Shown: one piece after another, positions 8,390 to 17,603 of the stretch
Layout: the number at the start of each line of letters is the position of its first letter
How positions within the stretch are numbered: the first letter of the stretch is position 1
Translations under genes and position numbers: made by a program
Assembly (NCBI RefSeq): GCF_030409525.1
Contig: NZ_JAUFQB010000003.1
Coordinates: 1-64,000, forward strand
Source of the DNA: Kaistella yonginensis
GTDB taxonomy: Bacteria; Bacteroidota; Bacteroidia; Flavobacteriales; Weeksellaceae
Reading direction: 5' to 3'
Length of the DNA: 64,000 bases
Notes under the pieces: model-generated
What the model was told of the DNA's origin: nothing
The model's input: the letters and a program-made list of their open reading frames with translations, nothing else
The model's database searches: none

Positions 8390-9139
8390 ATGAATCCACT
8401 ATATAATTACACTTTAAAATTAGCCGATGATACTTTGATTTTTGGTCAAAGATTAGGCGAATTGTGCGGACAGGGACCTTATCTGGAAGAAGATATCGCC
8501 TTGACGAATATCGCTTTAGATTATCTCGGACAGTCCAATAACTTTTACAAATACGCAGCCCAAATTCAAAATCAAGGAAAATCGGAAGATGATTTGGCTT
8601 TCTTACGATTAGAAAAAGAATACCTGAATTGCCAGTTATCCGAACTTCAGAATGGTGATTATGCGAACACCCTTTTGAAGGTCTATTTCTTTTCGGTATA
8701 TCAGAAAATTCTTTACGAAGAATTAATGAAAAGCAGCGATGAACAAATTGCGGCAATTGCTGAAAAATCTTTGAAAGAAGTAAAATACCACTATACCCAC
8801 ACTTCAACTTGGATTAAAATGTTTGCCGGCGGTACCGAAGAAAGTAAAATGCGTGTAAAAAATGCGGTTGAAAATCTTTGGGAATATACAGGCGGAATGT
8901 TTGCGGAAACTTTTGGAGAAGAAGATTTGGTTAAATTAGATGTCGTTCCCGAGGGAAAAAACATTCATGAAATCTGGAAAAAAACGATCATCGAAGATTT
9001 CAAAAATTTCGGCCTTGAAATTCCAGAAAGTGACTTTATGCAAAAAGGTTCACGAACTGGTTATCATACCGAATATTTTGGTTTTATTTTGTGCGAATTG
9101 CAATATATGCAAAGAACATATCCAAATTGCGCGTGGTAA
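8390..9139 (+). CDS. paaC: 1,2-phenylacetyl-CoA epoxidase subunit PaaC
   Basis: Ferritin-like helical subunit (249 aa) that pairs with PaaA and is thought to be structural rather than catalytic. Recognisable family stretches are LADDTLIFGQRLGELCG, the EEDIALTNIALDYLGQ helix and KYHYTHTSTWIKMFAGG. The C-terminus reads GYHTEYFGFIL. It follows paaB after a 197-base AT-rich gap, longer than usual for this operon. Confidence 0.95.
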   Translation: MNPLYNYTLKLADDTLIFGQRLGELCGQGPYLEEDIALTNIALDYLGQSNNFYKYAAQIQNQGKSEDDLAFLRLEKEYLNCQLSELQNGDYANTLLKVYFFSVYQKILYEELMKSSDEQIAAIAEKSLKEVKYHYTHTSTWIKMFAGGTEESKMRVKNAVENLWEYTGGMFAETFGEEDLVKLDVVPEGKNIHEIWKKTIIEDFKNFGLEIPESDFMQKGSRTGYHTEYFGFILCELQYMQRTYPNCAW

Positions 9140-9146
9140 CTATTAG

Positions 9147-9177
9147 TTGATGGTTGATGGTTGATGGTTGATGGTTG
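9147..9177. repeat. 7-bp microsatellite (TTGATGG)n
   Basis: About 4.4 perfect copies of TTGATGG lie just after the paaC stop. Such tracts can change length by slippage; here it is outside coding sequence. Confidence 0.9.
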
Positions 9178-9272
9178 CAAAATTCTTAATTTTTGACTTA
9201 AACTTCACTCAGCGATATCTTTACCAAAAAAAATTGTAAACTTTGTGTTTAAAATATTAAATCAAAAAATTC

Positions 9273-9749
9273 GTGGTTAAAATAGAAAATAACTTATTCG
9301 AACTCCTTTCCCAAATTCCCGATCCCGAAATTCCGGTGATTAATATCGTGGAACTCGGAATTGTTCGAGACGCCAAAATGATTTCTGAAAACGAAGTTGA
9401 AATTGTAATTACTCCAACTTATTCGGCTTGTCCGGCCATGTTTAATATTGAAGAAGATATTGTTAAACTTTTTAGAGATAAAGGAATTTCTGCTAAAGTA
9501 ATCACGAAAATCGCTCCGGTTTGGACTACCGATTGGATTACCGATGAAGCTCGGGAAAAACTTAGAGCCTACGGAATTACACCACCAGAAAAAGGAAATC
9601 ACGAAGATCATTTGAATGTTCCAAAAAAATGCCCAAGATGCAATTCTGAAAACACCAAGCAAATTAGCCGATTCGGTTCTACGCTTTGCAAAGCCAGTTA
9701 CCAATGCAATGACTGCTTGGAACCTTTCGATTATTTCAAATGTCATTAA
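9273..9749 (+). CDS. paaD: Phenylacetate pathway iron-sulfur factor PaaD
   Basis: 158 aa; the N-terminal MIP18/DUF59-type domain begins IPDPEIPVINIVELGIVRD and includes TPTYSACPAM, and the C-terminal part carries a CPRC...C...CNDC zinc-ribbon-like set of cysteines, as in PaaD (also called PaaJ). PaaD is thought to help mature or load cofactors in the epoxidase. The start is a GTG at 9273; no ATG lies upstream in frame near the fold. It follows paaC after a microsatellite-containing gap of 133 bases. Confidence 0.93.
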   Translation: MVKIENNLFELLSQIPDPEIPVINIVELGIVRDAKMISENEVEIVITPTYSACPAMFNIEEDIVKLFRDKGISAKVITKIAPVWTTDWITDEAREKLRAYGITPPEKGNHEDHLNVPKKCPRCNSENTKQISRFGSTLCKASYQCNDCLEPFDYFKCH

Positions 9750-9752
9750 TAA

Positions 9753-9902
9753 ATGGAACAGTTTATCAATTTACCAGTGTAACGATTATTAGGCGGTGTT
9801 TTAGTTGATCCAAAAAATAGGATTTCGAAATTGATTTTAGTGATGCTTGTTCCCTATTTTATCGACATCAAAAATTGACAATAGAATTTAAACTGCTTAT
9901 AG
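9753..9902 (+). pseudogene. Possible remnant of a small membrane protein
   Basis: An ATG at 9753 opens a frame with an in-frame TAA after nine codons (MEQFINLPV), after which the same frame continues protein-like (LLGGVLVDPKNRISK, then LVMLVPYFIDIKN) to a second stop near 9877. Hydrophobic and polar segments alternate like a short membrane protein. It may equally be chance in AT-rich DNA; no homologue is recognised. Confidence 0.2.
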
Positions 9903-9976
9903 CATAGAAAATTTATGTGAATATAAATCTATAATTGGTATATTGGTAAATTAATAAATTGGTAAATTATATAAAC

Positions 9977-10774
9977 ATGTACACACATCTCGAAATAGAA
10001 TCTCACCTTGATGGGAAATTACAAATCGCTTATCTGAATGACGAGAAAACCTTTAACAGTTTAAACAAAACTACGCTTGCTGAACTTCGCACTTTTATTT
10101 ATGAAGGAAGTCGGGAGGAAAAAGTTCGTTGCCTTGCCATTTCAGGTCGTGGAAAAGCCTTTTGTTCCGGCCAGAATTTGAAAGATGCTATGTCATTCAG
10201 CGATCCTGATGAAGAACGAGTGATCCAGCGAATCGTAATCGATTATTACAATCCTTTGGTAAAAGAAATTGCTGAAGCCAGAAAACCTGTTATTTCTTTG
10301 GTCAATGGTCCGGCAGTTGGCGCTGGAGCAATGTTGGCTTTAATTTGCGATTTTACTTTGGCGACAGAATCATCTTACTTTTCACAGGCATTTGTCAACA
10401 TCGGATTGATTCCAGATACAGGTGGAACGTATTGGCTACCAAAACTTTTGGGACGACAACAAGCGAACTATTTAGCTTTTACAGGCAAGAAAATATCGGC
10501 GCAAGAAGCAAAAGATTTAGGATTAATTGCCGATGTTTTTTCTGATGAAAACTTCTCGGTAAATGCGATGAGTATTTTAACTGAAATCTCTAATTTGCCG
10601 ACCAAAGCCATTTCGCTCACGAAAAAAGCCTTCAATGAATCGTATGATAACACCTTAACACAGCAACTGGATATTGAAGGAATTTTACAGCAGGAAGCCG
10701 CAGAATCGGAAGATTTCATGGAAGGCGTTTCGGCATTTTTAGAAAAAAGAACACCGGAATATAAAGGCAAATAG
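9977..10774 (+). CDS. paaG: 2-(1,2-epoxy-1,2-dihydrophenyl)acetyl-CoA isomerase (PaaG-like enoyl-CoA hydratase)
   Basis: Crotonase-fold enzyme. The oxyanion-hole segments are GKAFCSGQNL and VNGPAVGAGAML, and the block AFVNIGLIPDTGGTYWLP carries the Asp typical of PaaG in place of the hydratase Glu. In the pathway PaaG converts the ring epoxide to the oxepin before ring opening. The ATG at 9977 (MYTHLEIES) is preferred over a TTG six codons upstream, giving 265 aa. It lies in the paa cluster about 230 bases after paaD. Confidence 0.9.
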   Translation: MYTHLEIESHLDGKLQIAYLNDEKTFNSLNKTTLAELRTFIYEGSREEKVRCLAISGRGKAFCSGQNLKDAMSFSDPDEERVIQRIVIDYYNPLVKEIAEARKPVISLVNGPAVGAGAMLALICDFTLATESSYFSQAFVNIGLIPDTGGTYWLPKLLGRQQANYLAFTGKKISAQEAKDLGLIADVFSDENFSVNAMSILTEISNLPTKAISLTKKAFNESYDNTLTQQLDIEGILQQEAAESEDFMEGVSAFLEKRTPEYKGK

Positions 10775-10861
10775 CACATTGTAGCGTGTCGGAGGTACAA
10801 AGTAAAATGTAATTAAATACTTTCTACCTCCGACATTTTACTTTTTAAAAAAAATAGAACA

Positions 10862-11995
10862 ATGAATAAAATTGGAATAATAGGCTCTGGGACCATGGGA
10901 ATTGGGATTGCGCAAGTTGCCGCAAGTTCTGGTTGTGATGTTTTTTTATACGATGCAAATAGTGCACAAACCGAAAAATCTTTAGAAGGATTACAAAAAA
11001 TTTTAGCAAGATTAGTGGAGAAAAATAAAATCGATTTTGACGAAAGCGAAAATATTTATAATAGAATCCAATTTTGTACGGAGTTAAAAGATTTCAAAGA
11101 TTGTGATTTGGTCATTGAAGCGATCGTCGAAAACAAAGAAATTAAGACCAAAGTTTTTCAGCAGTTAGAAGAAATTGTTGCTGACAACTGCATTATTTCG
11201 AGCAATACGTCTTCGATTTCAATTACTTCCCTATCTTCAGAATTAAAAAACCCGAAACGGTTTATTGGGATTCATTTTTTTAATCCAGCACCATTAATGC
11301 CTTTGGTGGAAGTAATTCCGGGATTATTAACCGAGAAAAATTTAGCCCACGAAATTACAGCTTTAATGGAGAGTTGGGGGAAAATCCCTGTGATTGCGAA
11401 AGATGTTCCTGGATTTATTGTGAACAGAATTGCGCGCCCTTTTTATGGAGAAGCCTTGAGAATTGTCGAAGAAAACATCGCCACGCCGGAACAGGTTGAT
11501 GAGGCCATGCGAACCTTAGGGAATTTCAAAATGGGACCCTTTGAACTGATGGATCTAATTGGAATTGATGTTAATTTCTCGGTCACGAAAACCGTTTTCG
11601 CTGATTATTTCTACGATCCGAAATACAAACCAAGCTTGCTGCAACAAAGAATGAGCGAGGCGAAATTACACGGTCGAAAGACCGGAAAAGGATTTTATGA
11701 TTATGCCGAAAACGCACAAAAACCAGCGCCAGAAAAAGACGAAGAACTCTACCATGAAATTTTCATGCGCATTATATCAATGCTCATCAATGAAGCGGTA
11801 GAAGCAAAACGACTGGGAATTGCCAACGATGAAGCCATCGAACTGGCGATGCAAAAAGGGGTGAATTATCCCAAAGGATTATTGCAGTGGGGATTTGATA
11901 TTGGCTTCGAAAAAATTTCAGAAACGCTTCAACATCTATACGAAACGTATCAGGAAGAGAGATACCGACAAAGTCCGTTGCTACGTAAATTGTAG
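10862..11995 (+). CDS. paaH: 3-hydroxyacyl-CoA dehydrogenase
   Basis: NAD-dependent oxidation of the 3-hydroxyadipyl-CoA intermediate is the likely role in this cluster. The Rossmann motif GSGTMGIGIAQ is at residues 8-18, the catalytic His region reads GIHFFNPAP, and the C-terminal domain contains NRIARPFYGEALRI. The length of 377 aa fits one NAD domain plus one and a bit C-terminal domains, shorter than the 475-aa E. coli PaaH. The sequence alone does not rule out a 3-hydroxybutyryl-CoA dehydrogenase; the neighbours favour PaaH. Confidence 0.9.
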   Translation: MNKIGIIGSGTMGIGIAQVAASSGCDVFLYDANSAQTEKSLEGLQKILARLVEKNKIDFDESENIYNRIQFCTELKDFKDCDLVIEAIVENKEIKTKVFQQLEEIVADNCIISSNTSSISITSLSSELKNPKRFIGIHFFNPAPLMPLVEVIPGLLTEKNLAHEITALMESWGKIPVIAKDVPGFIVNRIARPFYGEALRIVEENIATPEQVDEAMRTLGNFKMGPFELMDLIGIDVNFSVTKTVFADYFYDPKYKPSLLQQRMSEAKLHGRKTGKGFYDYAENAQKPAPEKDEELYHEIFMRIISMLINEAVEAKRLGIANDEAIELAMQKGVNYPKGLLQWGFDIGFEKISETLQHLYETYQEERYRQSPLLRKL

Positions 11996-12043
11996 CAACC
12001 CATCACCTCATCACACGGGAAAATCAACTTTAAATTATGAGCA

Positions 12044-12307
12044 ATGGAACCAAAAAATAAACTTTCTGAACTGTCTGATGAAAAATTACTTCAACGGCGT
12101 GATATGTTTAAAGGAATATTAATCGGAATGTACGTGGTCTGCGTGGTATTGATCGTTCTCCTCGTTTATATTTTTTTCAACAAAGGTTTCAGCGCCATAT
12201 CAATAGCCAGCTTTGTGCCGGTTTTTATGTTGCCGGTGATTACCATGCCCTTATATTTTCAGGTGACGCTATTAGAGAAGGAGGTTAAAGCCCGAAATTT
12301 GAAATAA
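12044..12307 (+). CDS. Small two-helix membrane protein, unknown
   Basis: 87 aa with a charged N-terminus (LSELSDEKLLQRRDMFKG) and two hydrophobic segments (about residues 25-45 and 54-72) followed by a basic-acidic tail. I do not recognise a specific family; similar short proteins with a LSxEEL-type start are common in Flavobacteriia. It sits between paaH and paaI on the same strand (49 and about 55 bases away), so cotranscription is likely, but no link to phenylacetate metabolism is visible. Confidence 0.7.
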   Translation: MEPKNKLSELSDEKLLQRRDMFKGILIGMYVVCVVLIVLLVYIFFNKGFSAISIASFVPVFMLPVITMPLYFQVTLLEKEVKARNLK

Positions 12308-12362
12308 ATCTTGTCCGCATTCTAATACGCAATTGCAATTCAACCAAACAGAACATTACCTT

Positions 12363-12776
12363 ATGTCTCCACTCGACCTCGCTCAATACATGCTCAATCA
12401 GGATCATTTCTCGCAATGGATGAGAATAAAACTCATTGAAGTGCGTGAAAAATATTGTTTGATCGAAATGCCCGTCAAACAGGAAATGATCAACGGATTG
12501 CGAACCGTTCATGGTGGCGTCACGTTTTCGCTGGCGGATTCGGCTTTGGCTTTTTCGAGCAATAATACGAATGAAGCTTCGGTGGCTTTACATTGCTCGA
12601 TGAATTTTACAAAAGCGGTGCGGTTGGGAGATACTTTAACCGCAGAAAGTGTACTGATTTCGGATACCAGAAAAACCGGGGTTTATGATATTTCGATTAC
12701 GAATCAGCATCAAGTTTTGGTGGCGACATTTAGAGGAACGGTTTATAAAATTGAGAAGAAGGTGACAGATTTGTAA
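12363..12776 (+). CDS. paaI: Hydroxyphenylacetyl-CoA thioesterase PaaI
   Basis: Hot-dog fold thioesterase. The signature MINGLRTVHGGVTFSLAD has the Asn-Gly, His-Gly-Gly and LAD residues of the PaaI family. It hydrolyses ring-hydroxylated acyl-CoA by-products and so recovers CoA trapped in dead ends of the phenylacetate pathway. I chose the ATG at 12363 (MSPLDLAQYM), 137 aa; a TTG start ten codons upstream is less likely. Last recognisable paa gene here; the thiolase, ring-cleavage enzyme PaaZ and ligase PaaK are not in the window. Confidence 0.92.
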   Translation: MSPLDLAQYMLNQDHFSQWMRIKLIEVREKYCLIEMPVKQEMINGLRTVHGGVTFSLADSALAFSSNNTNEASVALHCSMNFTKAVRLGDTLTAESVLISDTRKTGVYDISITNQHQVLVATFRGTVYKIEKKVTDL

Positions 12777-12784
12777 AATACTTT

Positions 12785-12865
12785 GCAGCCCGACTTGAAC
12801 GGAGCTCTTTTTTGCAAAACGAAGTGACGCAAAAAAAGCGGGAGTGGAAGGCGGATTAAGCTGCC
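12785..12865 (+). repeat. Dispersed hairpin element, copy A
   Basis: Reads GCAGCCCGACTTGAACGGAG, then a stem CTTTTTTGC / GCAAAAAAAG enclosing AAAACGAAGTGAC, then GCGGGAGTGGAAGGCGGA and GCTGCC. The reverse strand of 44895-44975 (copy B) matches it closely from end to end. It is intergenic, downstream of paaI. Confidence 0.8.
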
Positions 12866-12904
12866 CAAATAAAAATTATCATTCGAAAAATTGCTCTAAA
12901 ACTG

Positions 12905-12934
12905 AACTTCAAAAACTATTTTGAAGTTTTTTTT
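12905..12934 (+). terminator. Terminator after the paa cluster
   Basis: Stem AACTTCAAAA / TTTTGAAGTT with loop ACTA, followed by a run of T. Confidence 0.75.
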
Positions 12935-12988
12935 ATTTTGATGTAATATAATCCTGAAATTAGTTGTCTTACTTTTAGAAACGAAACT

Positions 12989-13501
12989 ATGACCCACGAA
13001 ATATTCAAAAATACGGTATTCTGTCTCAAGGATGAGATGTATCGTTTTGCGAAAAGATTCGTGATCAGCAGTGATGAAGCCGAAGATGTTGTACAAGATT
13101 TGATGATGAAGTTCTGGCAGAAAAAAGAGGAAATCGCCAACCTCGGAAACCTGAAATCTTATGCCATGAAATCGGTAAAGAATGAATGCCTGAACCGCTT
13201 GAAACACGAAAATGTAAAAATGGGTTTTGCTGATTTTGAAAAAAACAGACCTGAAAGTCATGAAGTGGAAGCCAATAATATGAAAGAACAGATTATCGGT
13301 TTTATCAACCAACTTCCAGAGAAACAAAAAGCAGTGATTCATTTGAAAGATGTTGAAGATTTTGATATTGCAGAGATTTCTGCAATATTGGAAATGGAGC
13401 AGAATGCCGTGCGGGTCAATTTAATGCGCGCTCGCCAAAAAGTGAAAGAAAAAATCCAAACACTCATGGATTTTGAACATAAAATGATCGAAAATTTATA
13501 A
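12989..13501 (+). CDS. ECF-type RNA polymerase sigma factor
   Basis: 170 aa sigma-70 family factor with only regions 2 and 4. Region 2 shows EDVVQDLMMKFWQ; region 4 contains LPEKQKAVIHLKDVE and the helix-turn-helix ending VRVNLMRARQKVKEKI. It leads a compact operon with the next three genes (gaps of about 10 bases, 10 bases and 4 bases), a common Bacteroidetes arrangement in which the second gene plays the anti-sigma part. The signal sensed is unknown. Confidence 0.93.
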   Translation: MTHEIFKNTVFCLKDEMYRFAKRFVISSDEAEDVVQDLMMKFWQKKEEIANLGNLKSYAMKSVKNECLNRLKHENVKMGFADFEKNRPESHEVEANNMKEQIIGFINQLPEKQKAVIHLKDVEDFDIAEISAILEMEQNAVRVNLMRARQKVKEKIQTLMDFEHKMIENL

Positions 13502-13511
13502 AATTTTTACC

Positions 13512-14177
13512 ATGAAAAATGACCAATCTCAAGATAAATACGAAGAAATCACCCGATCACTCAAAGAAGAGAAAATGAAGTGGGAGTTTGATGATTTTCT
13601 AAAAAAAACAACACAAGAAGATAAAATGATCCCTTTGGTCACTAAGACGAAAGGTGGATCGATCCCAAAAATATTTTGGATGGCGGCGAGTGTGATCTTG
13701 TTACTGTCAGCAGGGTTCTTCTTTAAGTATGAAAACGCAAATACTATTTCTGAAAACGATCAGTTGGTTCAAAATGAAATTTTAAAACAAAAAGACACTT
13801 TTCAACAAGACTCAAACTTAGCCGTTAACCTAATTAACGATACTTTAAAAGTAAAATCTGACCGTATTATTTCTGATTCCACGTCAACCGTCGATCAAAA
13901 AGAGGGCGATATTATGGATCAAATTTTACCAAAACGCGGCCGCATCAACAGAAATGCACGAGAAAGTTATGCTGAAGTTACAACACCGACAAAAATCAAA
14001 GAAAAAACCCAAACCATTGGATATGAACCCAATTACGTAATTATTAATGGGCAAAAAATAGAAAACGAACAGGAAGCCATAGACTTGACGAAATATTCCT
14101 TCCGTATTTTATCTGAAAATGTATCAAAAACGGTAGCCCAAACCGAGATTCTTAACTCTTTTACCAATGATTACTAA
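13512..14177 (+). CDS. Single-pass membrane protein, candidate anti-sigma factor
   Basis: 221 aa. The N-terminal 50 residues are charged and cytoplasmic in character (LKEEKMKWEFDDFL), one membrane helix follows near residues 55-72 (WMAASVILLLSAGFFF), and the rest is a polar, low-complexity periplasmic domain ending SFTNDY. I see no zinc-binding ZAS motif. Position directly after an ECF sigma gene, together with this topology, suggests an anti-sigma partner; this is inference only. Confidence 0.75.
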   Translation: MKNDQSQDKYEEITRSLKEEKMKWEFDDFLKKTTQEDKMIPLVTKTKGGSIPKIFWMAASVILLLSAGFFFKYENANTISENDQLVQNEILKQKDTFQQDSNLAVNLINDTLKVKSDRIISDSTSTVDQKEGDIMDQILPKRGRINRNARESYAEVTTPTKIKEKTQTIGYEPNYVIINGQKIENEQEAIDLTKYSFRILSENVSKTVAQTEILNSFTNDY

Positions 14178-14187
14178 AATTAATATC

Positions 14188-15435
14188 ATGCAAAAAACAC
14201 TAATCATATTCGCCCTATTTTTTTCCTATTTCTTTCTAATGAATGCACAGAAAGAACAACTGGATCAACTTTTTGAAAAATACCAGAATACGGAAGGCAT
14301 AACTTCCATAAAGATTGCAAAACCAATGTTCAACCTCCTTAATAATTTGAACATTGCAGATGAAGAATTGGCTCAAATCAAACCTTTGCTCAGTAAAATT
14401 AATGGATTGAAAATTTTGATTATCGAGAAATCTGATAATGAAAAACCGCTTTTACAGGTTGAAAAACTGCAAGCCGATATTTCTTCCTCCATCAAACTGA
14501 TGAAATATGAAGAATTGATCACCGTAAATAGCAAAGGAAATAAAATAAAATTTCTAGCGGCTGAGGCGAAAAACGGTTTTTTAGACAACCTTCTATTGAG
14601 TATCAACTCCGATGGAAATATCTTGCTGATGATGCTCGATGGTAAAATCTCCATGGATGATGTGAACAACCTCATCAATGAAACTCAAAAATCCACCACA
14701 CAAAGTATTGTAGCCACAGAAAACAAAACTTCCACCGGTATTATGCAGGTTCGAACCGTTGGTCAATTCTCTGGAGTTTCAGCTTCAAGTGGAATTAAGG
14801 TGAATTTCACCCAGGGGAAAAACCAATCTGTTGTCGTAGAAACCGATCCGAATTTACAAGAATACATTTCTACCGAAGTAGAAAACGGAATATTAGTCAT
14901 TGCAGTAAAAAATAAAAACAACCGTAAACTCAACTTCAAAAAACTACTCGTGACGATTGAAGCACCGCACCTTTCTTCGGTTAAAGTGAGTTCAGGTTCA
15001 GTGCTAACCACTTTAAATACGATTTACGAAAATGATTTTCAAGCAGCTATTTCTTCGGGCGCAGATTTGAACGCCGATTTAAATATTCAAAACAAAACGA
15101 ACGTCAGTATCAGTTCGGGATCTTCCATGAGAATGACTGTAAAAACTACTAATTTCGACTTGGAAGGAAGTAGTGGATCGATGGCCTCGATTGTCGGAAG
15201 TGCTGAAAATACATCCATAAAAGTATCGAGCGCAGCAACTTGTAATGCTGAAGGTTTGGTTTCTAAAAACGGCAGTGCCATTGCTTCATCTGGTGCAAAT
15301 ATAAAAATCAACGCCATGAGTACACTTACGGCTTCAGCGAGTTCAGGAGCGGTTGTACGCTATATTGATCATCCTCAAATGACGGATAAAAAACTAAAAT
15401 CATCAAGCGGAGGAAGCATTAAACCTATAGATTAA
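14188..15435 (+). CDS. DUF4252 - head GIN domain (DUF2807) fusion protein
   Basis: Exported protein, 415 aa from the ATG at 14188 (MQKTLIIF), with a signal peptide ending near FFLMNAQ. Residues about 20-170 resemble DUF4252 (GITSIKIAKPMFNLL, LKILIIEKSD). Residues about 185-410 form a head-GIN/DUF2807 beta-helix domain (RTVGQFSGVSASSGIKV, followed by repeated SSG-rich strands such as ISSGSSMRMTV and SSGSMASIV). An upstream Met seven codons earlier is possible but lies ahead of the signal peptide. Both domains occur mostly in Bacteroidetes envelope proteins of unknown function; joining the two in one chain is worth noting. Confidence 0.85.
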   Translation: MQKTLIIFALFFSYFFLMNAQKEQLDQLFEKYQNTEGITSIKIAKPMFNLLNNLNIADEELAQIKPLLSKINGLKILIIEKSDNEKPLLQVEKLQADISSSIKLMKYEELITVNSKGNKIKFLAAEAKNGFLDNLLLSINSDGNILLMMLDGKISMDDVNNLINETQKSTTQSIVATENKTSTGIMQVRTVGQFSGVSASSGIKVNFTQGKNQSVVVETDPNLQEYISTEVENGILVIAVKNKNNRKLNFKKLLVTIEAPHLSSVKVSSGSVLTTLNTIYENDFQAAISSGADLNADLNIQNKTNVSISSGSSMRMTVKTTNFDLEGSSGSMASIVGSAENTSIKVSSAATCNAEGLVSKNGSAIASSGANIKINAMSTLTASASSGAVVRYIDHPQMTDKKLKSSSGGSIKPID

Positions 15436-15439
15436 AATC

Positions 15440-15964
15440 ATGAAAAAGCATCTTATTATAACAATACTCATTCTTATTACGTTTATTTTTCAGTCGTGCA
15501 TCATCTCGCAAAAACCCAATGTAAGTTTTTTTGATGATCCTTCGTACAATTACGGTACTGCACGATTTACCAGCATTAATGTTCCGATGTTTCTGGCAAA
15601 ACCTATCGTTAAAAAATCGTTACGCTCAGAGGCTGAAAATGAAGAACTCATCAAACTCATTAAAAAAGTATCGGAGGTAAAAGTGATGACCATTGAAAAT
15701 AGCAATGCCGAAATGGTGTCTGATTTTGCAAAATATTTAAAAAATGAGCAGTATGAAGAATGGATGACCGTAAAAAAAGAAACGGAAACCGTAAATTTTC
15801 AGGCCAAACAAAAAGGCGATGAAATCAGAAAATTAATGATTAGTATTTCTTCCGGAAGTGAATTGGTTTTGGTTAACATCTCCGGAAAATTCACTGCTGA
15901 CGATATTTCGCGCTTGATTAATTATTCAGAGAAGAATGACCTGTATAAAAAAGTATTGCATTAA
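15440..15964 (+). CDS. DUF4252 lipoprotein
   Basis: 174 aa with a lipoprotein signal (ITFIFQSC, Cys20). The mature part aligns in pattern with the DUF4252 half of the preceding protein: SINVPMFLAKPIVKKSL, a central VKVMTIENSNAEMV like the LKILIIEKSD block, and the closing VLVNISGKFTADDISRLI, which matches LLMMLDGKISMDDVNNLI in its neighbour. It starts four bases after the preceding stop. The two look like paralogues in one sigma-factor-controlled operon. Confidence 0.85.
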   Translation: MKKHLIITILILITFIFQSCIISQKPNVSFFDDPSYNYGTARFTSINVPMFLAKPIVKKSLRSEAENEELIKLIKKVSEVKVMTIENSNAEMVSDFAKYLKNEQYEEWMTVKKETETVNFQAKQKGDEIRKLMISISSGSELVLVNISGKFTADDISRLINYSEKNDLYKKVLH

Positions 15965-16062
15965 TTATTTAATCATGAACAACGCAAATTAAATTTATGT
16001 TAATAAAAAGCAGAAATTTTCATTTTAAACAAAAATAACTTAATTTCGCGCAGAAAGTAAAG

Positions 16063-17523
16063 ATGTCTATCCACAACAAAATCGTAGAAACGGCCATCAC
16101 TTTCGATGACGTACTTCTTATCCCTTCTTATTCAGAAGTTTTACCTAATCAGGTTTCCCTAAAATCACGCCTTTCAGATAAAATCACGCTTAATGTTCCC
16201 ATCGTTTCCGCAGCGATGGACACGGTCACAGAAGCCGAAATGTCTATTGCCCTAGCGAGAGTGGGAGGTCTAGGTTTCATCCATAAAAATATGCCCATCG
16301 AAGAGCAGGCTGCACAAGTCTATCGTGTAAAACGTTCTGAAAACGGGATGATTTCTGATCCAGTTACTTTAACCAAAGACCATACTTTAAAATATGCCAA
16401 AGACTTAATGGCAGATTATAAAATCTCTGGTTTACCCGTGGTTGACGATGAAAATACTTTAATAGGAATCATCACCAACCGCGATGTAAAATACCAAGAA
16501 AATCTAGAAGCAAAAGTCGAAGAATTGATGACCAAAGACAAACTCATTACTTCTGATAAAGCTACTACTTTGGAACAAGCCAAAGAAATTTTGTTAAAAA
16601 ACCGCGTCGAAAAACTTCCTATCGTTGACAAAGACTTTAAGCTGGTGGGTTTAATTACCATTAAAGATATCGATAATCAGATGGAATATCCTAATGCAAA
16701 TAAAGACAGCAAAGGAAAATTAATCGTTGGAGCCGGTGTTGGCATTGGTGTAGATACGATTGACCGGGTTACCGCGTTGGTAAAAGCTGGCGTAGATATT
16801 ATTGCAGTAGATTCTGCACATGGCCACTCAAAAGGTGTTTTAGATAAAATTACCGAAATCCGTCAAAACTTTCCTGACCTTGATATTGTAGGCGGAAATA
16901 TCGTAACGGCAGAGGCTGCCAAAGATTTAATTAATGCTGGGGCCAACATACTGAAAGTGGGTATCGGTCCGGGATCGATCTGTACAACACGCGTGGTAGC
17001 TGGAGTTGGTGTACCACAACTTTCTGCGATTTACAATGTGTTTGAATATGCGAAAAGTCAAAATGTAGCCGTCATTGCTGATGGTGGTGTTAAACTTTCG
17101 GGTGATATTGTAAAAGCGTTGGCATCCGGCGCAAGTGCGGTGATGCTCGGTTCATTATTAGCCGGCACCGATGAAGCACCAGGAGAAGAAATTATTTTTC
17201 AGGGGAGAAAGTTCAAAGCCTATCAAGGAATGGGTTCCCTTTCAGCCATGAGGCGCGGTGGTAAAGAAAGATACTTTCAAAGTGAAGCGAAAAAATTCGT
17301 TCCGGAAGGAATTGAAGGACGAGTTCCGCACAAAGGGAAATTAGAAGATGTTGTATTTCAATTAACGGGCGGAATTCGTGCTGGAATGGGATATTGCGGC
17401 ACCAAAGACATTGATACTTTGCAAAAAGATGGTAAGATGGTCATGATTACCGGCAGCGGTTTAAAAGAATCACACCCGCATGACGTCATTATTACGCAGG
17501 AAGCACCGAATTATTCTTTGTAA
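16063..17523 (+). CDS. guaB: Inosine-5'-monophosphate dehydrogenase
   Basis: Oxidises IMP to XMP with NAD, the committed step of GMP synthesis. The active-site loop with the catalytic Cys reads GPGSICTTR; the N-terminal [11 protein letters not shown], the two CBS domains (about residues 95-205) and the [20 protein letters not shown] and [10 protein letters not shown] motifs are intact. Length 486 aa is normal. Single gene, ended by a strong terminator. The region upstream has TAATTTCG close to the ATG, one base from the usual -7 box. Confidence 0.98.
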   Translation: MSIHNKIVETAITFDDVLLIPSYSEVLPNQVSLKSRLSDKITLNVPIVSAAMDTVTEAEMSIALARVGGLGFIHKNMPIEEQAAQVYRVKRSENGMISDPVTLTKDHTLKYAKDLMADYKISGLPVVDDENTLIGIITNRDVKYQENLEAKVEELMTKDKLITSDKATTLEQAKEILLKNRVEKLPIVDKDFKLVGLITIKDIDNQMEYPNANKDSKGKLIVGAGVGIGVDTIDRVTALVKAGVDIIAVDSAHGHSKGVLDKITEIRQNFPDLDIVGGNIVTAEAAKDLINAGANILKVGIGPGSICTTRVVAGVGVPQLSAIYNVFEYAKSQNVAVIADGGVKLSGDIVKALASGASAVMLGSLLAGTDEAPGEEIIFQGRKFKAYQGMGSLSAMRRGGKERYFQSEAKKFVPEGIEGRVPHKGKLEDVVFQLTGGIRAGMGYCGTKDIDTLQKDGKMVMITGSGLKESHPHDVIITQEAPNYSL

Positions 17524-17529
17524 TAAATA

Positions 17530-17567
17530 AGCAAATACCAAAATAAAATGTTGGTATTTGCTTTTCA
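17530..17567 (+). terminator. Terminator of guaB
   Basis: Perfect 12-bp stem AGCAAATACCAA / TTGGTATTTGCT followed by TTTTC. Confidence 0.85.
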
Positions 17568-17603
17568 GTCCAATATTGATTATTATATATTTTTAAAATT
17601 AAA

